Assembly (NCBI GenBank): GCA_900549545.1
Contig: URPA01000037.1
Span: 1-18,928, forward strand
Length of the DNA stretch: 18,928 nt
DNA from: an uncultured Eubacteriales bacterium
GTDB lineage: Bacteria; Bacillota; Clostridia; Oscillospirales; Oscillospiraceae
Reading direction: 5' to 3'
The position numbers and the translations under genes were made by a program. Below the pieces are notes generated by a model, which saw only the letters and a list, made by a program, of their open reading frames with translations, was not told the origin of the DNA and searched no databases. Below, piece by piece: positions 14,274 through 18,928 of the stretch (its first letter is position 1; each line of letters starts with the position of its first letter).

Positions 14274-15689
14274 TTGAGTTACAACAAAGTAAGCCCCGAA
14301 ATGGCTGAGCAGCTGAAGGAGCTGCTGGGGGAGAAGCGTTTCCAGTATGGGGACGCGGTGAGGGATGCGTACACTCACGATGAGATGCCCATTTACGGCA
14401 AGTATGCGCCGGAGGCCGTGTGCTTTGTGGAGACGACCGAGGAGGTTTCGGCCATCATGAAGCTTTGCAGCCAGAATAAGGTCCCGGTCACGGTCCGCGG
14501 CGCGGGCACCGGCCTTGTGGGCGGCTGCGTTCCCATCCATGGCGGCATCGTGCTGTGCACCGAGCGCATGAACAAGATTCTGTCCTTTGACATGAAGAAT
14601 CTCGTCGCCCATATCCAGCCCGGCGTGCTGCTGTGCGACCTGGCGGCGGAGGCGCTGAGCAGGGGGCTTATGTATCCCCCCGATCCCGGCGAGAAAACAG
14701 CCACCGTTGGCGGCAACGTCAGCACCAATGCCGGTGGTATGCGCGCTGTGAAATACGGCGTGACCAGAGACTATGTGCTGGCCATGACCGTGGTGCTGCC
14801 CAATGGCGAGGTTATGAAGCTCGGCAGAACCGTGTGCAAGACCAGCTCCGGTTACAGCCTGCTGCACCTGATGATAGGCTCCGAGGGCACGCTTGGCGTT
14901 ATCACCGAGCTTACAATGAAGCTTATCCCCAAGCCCCTGATGAACGTGAGCCTTATCCTGCCCTTTAAGGATATCGCCGCCGGTATAAGCGCCATTCCCG
15001 AGATTAAGCTTGCAAACCTCGACCCTCAGTCTATCGAGTTTATGGAGAGGGACATTGTCGATTCCTCTGCCGCCTTTACCAACACCCCCGTGTTCCCCAC
15101 GGTGGTCAATGGCCAGCGGGCCGAGGCGTACATCCTCGTTACCCTCGTGGGCGACAGCGAGGCCGAGCTTACCGCCAAGATGGAGCGTCTGGGCGAGGTC
15201 GCGGAGAGATGCGGCGCTTATGACACGCTTGTCGTCTGGACCGATGGTCTTAAAAAGGACGTCTGGGCCGCCCGCAGCGCGTTTTTGACCGCTATCGAGG
15301 CCGACACCAAGTACCTCGACGAGATGGACGTTGTCGTCCCCGTTGACCGCATTGCGGAATTTCTTGCCTATGCCCGCAAGACCGCGACCGAGGGCGGGCT
15401 TACCCTGCGCGCCTTTGGCCACGCCGGCGACGGGAACCTGCACATCTACTGCTGCACCAATGAGCTGGAGCTGGACGAGTTCAAGGTCCGCTCCAAGGCC
15501 ATCATGGACAAGTGCTATGATATGTGCAGCCGCATAGACGGCCAGGTCTCCGGTGAGCACGCTATCGGCCACGCCAAGAAGGAGTACCTGCGCTCTTCCG
15601 TGGGCGAGACGGCCTACGGTCTGATGGGTGCTATCAAGAAAGTATTCGACCCGGACGGGATCCTCAATCCCGGCAAGGTCTGCAATTGA
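14274..15689 (+). CDS. lctD: FAD-linked D-lactate/2-hydroxyacid dehydrogenase, LctD/GlcD type
   Basis: This 471-residue flavoprotein oxidises a 2-hydroxy acid such as D-lactate or glycolate to the 2-keto acid, passing electrons to Etf. The FAD-binding domain shows PVTVRGAGTGLVGG (71-84) and PPDPGEKTATVGGNVS (135-150). The C-terminal oxidase domain shows FGHAGDGNLH (381-390) and SGEHAIG (426-432), which hold metal and substrate ligands. The start is TTG at 14274 with GAGGAGG nine bases upstream. Length agrees with LctD of Acetobacterium woodii. Lying between larA and etfBA, it fits the Etf-linked lactate dehydrogenase arrangement. Glycolate oxidase GlcD is the main alternative, but glcE and glcF are absent here. 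Confidence 0.9.
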   Translation: MSYNKVSPEMAEQLKELLGEKRFQYGDAVRDAYTHDEMPIYGKYAPEAVCFVETTEEVSAIMKLCSQNKVPVTVRGAGTGLVGGCVPIHGGIVLCTERMNKILSFDMKNLVAHIQPGVLLCDLAAEALSRGLMYPPDPGEKTATVGGNVSTNAGGMRAVKYGVTRDYVLAMTVVLPNGEVMKLGRTVCKTSSGYSLLHLMIGSEGTLGVITELTMKLIPKPLMNVSLILPFKDIAAGISAIPEIKLANLDPQSIEFMERDIVDSSAAFTNTPVFPTVVNGQRAEAYILVTLVGDSEAELTAKMERLGEVAERCGAYDTLVVWTDGLKKDVWAARSAFLTAIEADTKYLDEMDVVVPVDRIAEFLAYARKTATEGGLTLRAFGHAGDGNLHIYCCTNELELDEFKVRSKAIMDKCYDMCSRIDGQVSGEHAIGHAKKEYLRSSVGETAYGLMGAIKKVFDPDGILNPGKVCN

Positions 15690-15701
15690 GGAGGTGTGGA
15701 C

Positions 15702-16493
15702 ATGCTGAATATTCTGGTATGTGTAAAGCAGGTGCCTGATGTGAATCTGGTCAAGATTGACCCGGTGACCGGCAGCCTTATACGCAAGGGCGTGCCCGCG
15801 ATTCTGAACCCCCTGGACGCTAATGCCCTTGAGGCGGCGGTCCAGATGAAGGAGCGCTGCGGCGGCAGCGTGACGTGCATCACCATGGGCCCCGACCAGG
15901 CGGAGGAGGCCCTGCGCGAGTGCCTTGCCGCCGGGGCGGACAAGGCCGTGCTGCTCTCCGACAGAGCCTTCGCCAACGCGGACACTCTGGCCACCAGCTA
16001 TGTCATAGCCTCCGCCGCGAAGGAGCTTGGCAGCTTTGACCTGATTTTCTGCGGCAAGGAGTCTCTCGACGGCGCCACCGGCCAGATGGCCTCCCAGCTT
16101 GCAGAGCGCTTCGGCGCCTCTCAGCTCAGCTGCACCAATGAAATTCTTGACTTGAATGATAAGGCCATCACCGTCAAGCGCGAGCTTGAAAACGGCGAGG
16201 AGACCACGCAGGCGCAGCTTCCCTGCCTGCTGACCGTGGAAAAGACCAATTACCACCCCCGCATCCCCAACCTCAAGAGCTGGAAGGCCAGCCGTGTGGA
16301 GGAGATTGCCCGCTTCAATTCCCAGACCATTCCCGGCCTTGACCCCGAGCAGATCGGCGACCCCGGCTCACCTACGAAGGTGCCCCGCACCTATCCGCCC
16401 GAGGCCGGCAGCAAGGGCCAGATGGTCGACGAGGGCAGCGTGGAGAAGAGCGCTGCGAAGCTTTCCGCAATCATTAAGGAGGTGCTGCAATGA
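15702..16493 (+). CDS. etfB: Electron transfer flavoprotein beta subunit
   Basis: The 263-residue protein is EtfB. It begins MLNILVCVKQVPDV and shows ILNPLDANALEAAVQMKE (34-51), MGPDQAEEALRECLAAGAD (62-80), DRAFANADTLATSY (87-100) and the GKESLDGATGQMASQLAE segment (118-135). The MGPxQAEEALRE and DRAFAxADTxATSY motifs are those of clostridial EtfB from electron-bifurcating complexes, where this subunit binds a second FAD and NADH. The ATG at 15702 is chosen over the in-frame GTG at 15696, because GGAGG at 15690-15694 gives 7-base spacing to the ATG. It follows lctD directly and overlaps etfA by 4 bases. Confidence 0.95.
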   Translation: MLNILVCVKQVPDVNLVKIDPVTGSLIRKGVPAILNPLDANALEAAVQMKERCGGSVTCITMGPDQAEEALRECLAAGADKAVLLSDRAFANADTLATSYVIASAAKELGSFDLIFCGKESLDGATGQMASQLAERFGASQLSCTNEILDLNDKAITVKRELENGEETTQAQLPCLLTVEKTNYHPRIPNLKSWKASRVEEIARFNSQTIPGLDPEQIGDPGSPTKVPRTYPPEAGSKGQMVDEGSVEKSAAKLSAIIKEVLQ

Positions 16494-17485
16494 AAAACAA
16501 GACTGAGTACAAGGATATGTGGGTTTTCATTCAGCATGACGGCAAGACCGTCGAGCCCGTCTCGCTGGAGCTCTGCTGTGAGACCCGTAAGCTCTGCGAC
16601 GCGGCAGGGGAGAGCCTTGTCGCCGTGATGGTGAACGGTCTGCCCGAGGAGGAGCTTAACAAGGTGCTCGAGTGCGGCGTGGATAAGATAATCCGCGTTT
16701 CCGGCACGGGCTATGACAGCCTGAATGTCGATGCTTATACCAACCTCTTCACCGTGCTCTGCCGCAAGTATGAGCCCTCCGCCGTGATGGTTGGCGGCAC
16801 TATCTTCGGCCGTGACTTTGCGCCGCGCTTTGCCTGCCGCCTGCCCACCGGCTGCACCTCTGACGCAACTGAGCTTGTGTATGACCCCAAAACCGGGGAT
16901 ATCGAGTTTGTTGAGCCCGCCGTCGGCGGCAAGATGATGGCCGTCATCACCGTCCCCGTGATGCGCCCCCAGGTCGGCACCATCCGTCCCGGTACCTTCA
17001 AGTACGTCCCCGCCGGGCGCAGAGAGGTGAGCGTCGTTGATGAGACGGTGGACTTCCCCGTGGAGAACATCCGCACCCGCGTTTTGAGCTTCGAGGCCGC
17101 CTGTGAGGATGACAGCCTGAACATTGCCGACGCCGAGGTCATAGTCTGCGTGGGCAACGGCCTCAAGGGCGCGGACGCCCTGCCCAGATACCGCGCACTT
17201 GCGGAGAAGCTGGGCGGCAAGCTTGCCTGCTCCAGACCTGTGTTTGACAGGGGCATCCTGCCCTATAAGCTCGTTGTCGGCCAGTCCGGCGCAGTGGTCA
17301 AGCCCAAGGTGTATATCGCCTTCGGCGTCTCCGGCGCGATAAACCATGTCACCGGCTTCTCCGATGCCGACATGGTCATTGCCGTCAACTCCGACCCCGA
17401 CGCCCCCATCTTCAACTACTGCGACTACGGCTTTGTTGGCGATATGGACGAGGTCTGCGACAATCTGCTCAAGAATTTTGAGTGA
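16490..17485 (+). CDS. etfA: Electron transfer flavoprotein alpha subunit, without ferredoxin domain
   Basis: The 331-residue protein is EtfA, the partner of EtfB. Its C-terminal FAD domain shows VGNGLKG (221-227), VGQSG (263-267), GVSGAINH (279-286) and DPDAPIF (302-308). The ATG overlaps the etfB stop (ATGA), with AAGGAGG upstream, so the two are translated in step. The Acetobacterium woodii LctC homologue, as known, carries an extra N-terminal [4Fe-4S] ferredoxin domain; this protein begins directly at the Etf fold and lacks it, as does the Megasphaera-type EtfA. Electron flow to ferredoxin would have to go through the flavins alone. It is the last gene of the operon. Confidence 0.95.
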   Translation: MKNKTEYKDMWVFIQHDGKTVEPVSLELCCETRKLCDAAGESLVAVMVNGLPEEELNKVLECGVDKIIRVSGTGYDSLNVDAYTNLFTVLCRKYEPSAVMVGGTIFGRDFAPRFACRLPTGCTSDATELVYDPKTGDIEFVEPAVGGKMMAVITVPVMRPQVGTIRPGTFKYVPAGRREVSVVDETVDFPVENIRTRVLSFEAACEDDSLNIADAEVIVCVGNGLKGADALPRYRALAEKLGGKLACSRPVFDRGILPYKLVVGQSGAVVKPKVYIAFGVSGAINHVTGFSDADMVIAVNSDPDAPIFNYCDYGFVGDMDEVCDNLLKNFE

Positions 17486-17499
17486 TAAAAATGTTGTAT

Positions 17500-17526
17500 G
17501 GGGCCGGATTTTCCGGCCCCATTTTC
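17500..17526 (+). terminator. Terminator of the larA-lctD-etfBA operon
   Basis: GGGGCCGGA (17500-17508) pairs with TCCGGCCCC (17512-17520) around a three-base loop, followed by ATTTTC. It begins 14 bases after the etfA stop and ends less than 20 bases before the next start codon. Confidence 0.85.
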
Positions 17527-17544
17527 ACAAATTTGGATTTATTT

Positions 17545-18165
17545 ATGGAAAAAACTGCTCTTATTATGATAGATATGCAGCGCGGCTTTTTGGATGAAAG
17601 CTCGCCCTGCTACATCGCCGGGGCGAAGGCCACAGTGCCCGCCTGCTCCAAGGTGGCCAAATTTTGCCGGGAAGCGGGCGTGCCCGTCTTTTTCGTGACG
17701 CGGCTTTACCGCGAAAACGGCAGCGACGTGGAGCACACGCGCTTTGCCTCGTGGCTCGCGGGCGGCAAGCCCATTTCCCCGGGCTGCGGGGAAAATATCT
17801 CCTCCGCGTCCCCGGCGGAGCTTGAGCCGAAAAAAGGGGATTACCAGATTTTGAAGCCCCGCTTCTCCGCCTTTTTCGGCACGGAGCTTGACCTTATCCT
17901 GCGCCGTCTCGGCGTGCGCACTCTGCTCCTTGCGGGGACGACTACGCCCAACTGCATCCGCACCACCTGCTACGACGGCATATCCCTTGACTATAACATC
18001 GCCGTTTTAAGTGACTGTACCTCCTCCGCGACGGAGGAGATACAGCGGGCAAACCTTCTGGATATGGCGAATATCGGCGCGCAGATACTCACAAGCGCGG
18101 AGCTTATGAGCGGCGCGGCGCTCAAAGACAGCCTGACCCCGGCGGAGGAATACGCGAGAGGGTAA
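17545..18165 (+). CDS. Isochorismatase-like cysteine hydrolase
   Basis: The 206-residue protein belongs to the isochorismatase-like (cysteine hydrolase) superfamily, which includes nicotinamidase, N-carbamoylsarcosine amidohydrolase and ureidoacrylate hydrolase. The triad is visible: D10 (MIDMQRGF), K104 (LKPRFSAF) and C137 (GTTTPNCIRTTCYDG), with the usual Thr-rich turn before the cysteine. The ATG at 17545 starts the conserved N-terminus, but no good Shine-Dalgarno precedes it and a terminator hairpin ends only 18-24 bases upstream, so how it is transcribed is unclear. The substrate cannot be assigned; nicotinamidase is one option, but its metal-binding Asp-x-His pair is not evident. Confidence 0.85.
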   Translation: MEKTALIMIDMQRGFLDESSPCYIAGAKATVPACSKVAKFCREAGVPVFFVTRLYRENGSDVEHTRFASWLAGGKPISPGCGENISSASPAELEPKKGDYQILKPRFSAFFGTELDLILRRLGVRTLLLAGTTTPNCIRTTCYDGISLDYNIAVLSDCTSSATEEIQRANLLDMANIGAQILTSAELMSGAALKDSLTPAEEYARG

Positions 18166-18264
18166 AAACCGGTATATAATAAGGAAGTCAGCACCCGCTG
18201 AGAGACAATTGTTTTTCGGCAGGTGCTGTTTAAAGACAAACCGGAAGCTGTAAGGGAGCATACT

Positions 18265-18714
18265 ATGTCGGTCAATATAGCAGAAACATTTGAATTGCTG
18301 TTCGATAAAAATAACAAGGTTGCATATGAGGCATTACAGGAATTGCAAAAAGAAAGTGTAGAAACGGATTGTGTCTATCCTTATATGGATAAATTAAGTG
18401 ATATGCTTGACAGTGATAATTCATATGTTCGTACAAGAGGGCTTACATTACTTGCCTATAATGCAAAGTGGGATAAAGATTATAAGATTGATGAAATCAT
18501 TGATAAATATTTACAACACATAACAGATGTTAAACCTATTACTGCACGACAATGTATTAAGTTGCTGCCGATTATTGCAGGGTATAAACCGGAATTGAGG
18601 GATGATATTATTTCCGCGCTTCATAAGGCAAATATCTGTATTTATGATAGCAGTATGCAGACATTAGTCTATAAGGATATTCTAAAATCACTAAAAGATA
18701 TACAAGAATTATAA
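18265..18714 (+). CDS. HEAT-type helical repeat protein, AT-rich
   Basis: The 149-residue protein appears to be all helical, with repeated segments typical of HEAT-like solenoids. Examples are NNKVAYEALQELQKESVETD, a second centred on SDMLDSDNSYVRTRGLTLL, and a third on ITARQCIKLLPIIAGYKPEL. Such proteins usually act by protein binding and have no catalytic residues. I recall similar small proteins in gut Clostridia annotated as HEAT repeat or SufBD-like proteins, but function is unknown. The ATG at 18265 has AAGGGAG six bases upstream and is preferred over an in-frame GTG at 18223. Base composition is far more AT-rich than the neighbouring operons, suggesting acquisition. It ends just before the right-hand hairpin repeat. 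Confidence 0.75.
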   Translation: MSVNIAETFELLFDKNNKVAYEALQELQKESVETDCVYPYMDKLSDMLDSDNSYVRTRGLTLLAYNAKWDKDYKIDEIIDKYLQHITDVKPITARQCIKLLPIIAGYKPELRDDIISALHKANICIYDSSMQTLVYKDILKSLKDIQEL

Positions 18715-18740
18715 AAACACAAATTCCGGCTTATAGAATT

Positions 18741-18835
18741 GGACAAATTGGGAGTTGTCTAACTGTTTGCACTGCACAAAGGCTCCCCCTGCGTAAGGGG
18801 AGCTGGGCAGCGAAGCTGACCGAGAGGTCGTTACC
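18741..18835. repeat. Right copy of the dispersed hairpin repeat
   Basis: Positions 18741-18798 are the inverted counterpart of 1-57. Two hairpins are visible: GACAA/TTGTC (18742-18746 with 18755-18759) and GCTCCCC/GGGGAGC (18782-18788 with 18797-18803). The following AGCTGGGCAGCGAAGCTGACC with CGAGAGGTCG (to about 18830) resembles the tail of repeats seen many times in Oscillospirales genomes. It starts about 25 bases after the HEAT-type gene. The remaining 18836-18928 holds no gene that I can see. Confidence 0.75.
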
Positions 18836-18928
18836 TGTGCTGCGATTAGCTTTATTGCTCATAATATCGCGCATTTACAATCCCTCAGTCTCGTCAGAAC
18901 AGGCTCATACCGCTCTGTTTCCCGCTGA

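Noticed and set aside
14247..16256. A 669-codon open frame on the minus strand across lctD and etfB
   Set aside because: It is antisense to two conserved enzymes with clear motifs and ribosome binding sites, and its His/Gly/Ala-rich product is typical of a GC-rich shadow frame.
18189..18228. GCTGAGAG within the leader of the HEAT-type gene as part of a TPP riboswitch
   Set aside because: Only the short CTGAGA element is present; the remaining conserved thiamine-box segments are absent and the gene is unrelated to thiamine.
18881..18928. AATCCCTCAGTCTCGTC as the start of a further repeat copy
   Set aside because: Similar to the tail of known repeats, but too short and cut by the window end to support.

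Overview
The window looks like chromosomal DNA from an anaerobic gut-type Clostridia, most likely the Oscillospirales. This rests on strong GGAGG ribosome binding sites, a GC-rich codon style, the rplM-rpsI pair, a clostridial-type EtfB and LctD-type dehydrogenase, and hairpin repeats of a kind common in that group. No taxonomic marker was searched, so this is inference.

Layout. 1-57: a hairpin repeat whose inverted partner lies at 18741-18798. 111-857 (-): a TtcA-type tRNA thiolation protein. 962-1925 (+): a near-consensus promoter, a short leader, rplM and rpsI, ending in a bidirectional terminator at 1956-1993. 1992-3013 (-): an AT-rich islet with two unrecognised genes; the upstream one is acidic, repeat-built and lacks its 5' end. 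3054-3091: a second bidirectional terminator. 3145-4140 (-): a LacI-family regulator, divergent from a nine-gene operon.

4403-12859 (+): tctC-tctB-tctA (tripartite tricarboxylate-type transporter), a D-2-hydroxyacid dehydrogenase, an IlvD/Edd dehydratase, a DapA-superfamily enzyme, a KDPG aldolase and a PfkB-type 2-keto-3-deoxygluconate (KDG) kinase. Together they read as a sugar-acid route: carboxylate uptake, reduction of a 2-keto-aldonate (or oxidation of a 2-hydroxy acid), dehydration to a 2-keto-3-deoxy-aldonate, phosphorylation, and cleavage to pyruvate plus glyceraldehyde 3-phosphate. The DapA-like enzyme may provide a side branch without phosphorylation. Substrate is not fixed by sequence.

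12933-17526 (+): a separate promoter, then a LarA-family nickel-pincer racemase/epimerase, an LctD-type FAD-linked 2-hydroxyacid dehydrogenase, EtfB and EtfA, and a terminator. This matches the Acetobacterium woodii electron-confurcating lactate dehydrogenase system plus its racemase, but the EtfA here lacks the N-terminal ferredoxin domain and no lactate permease is present. Its place just after a sugar-acid operon raises the possibility that the substrate is a larger 2-hydroxy acid.

17545-18165 (+): an isochorismatase-like cysteine hydrolase. 18265-18714 (+): an AT-rich HEAT-type helical repeat protein. 18715-18928: the right-hand hairpin repeat and non-coding sequence.

The most interesting content is the sugar-acid operon served by a TTT transporter, its pairing with the LarA/LctD/Etf operon, and the truncated acidic three-repeat protein. 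No RNA genes, CRISPR arrays, insertion sequences or phage genes were recognised.
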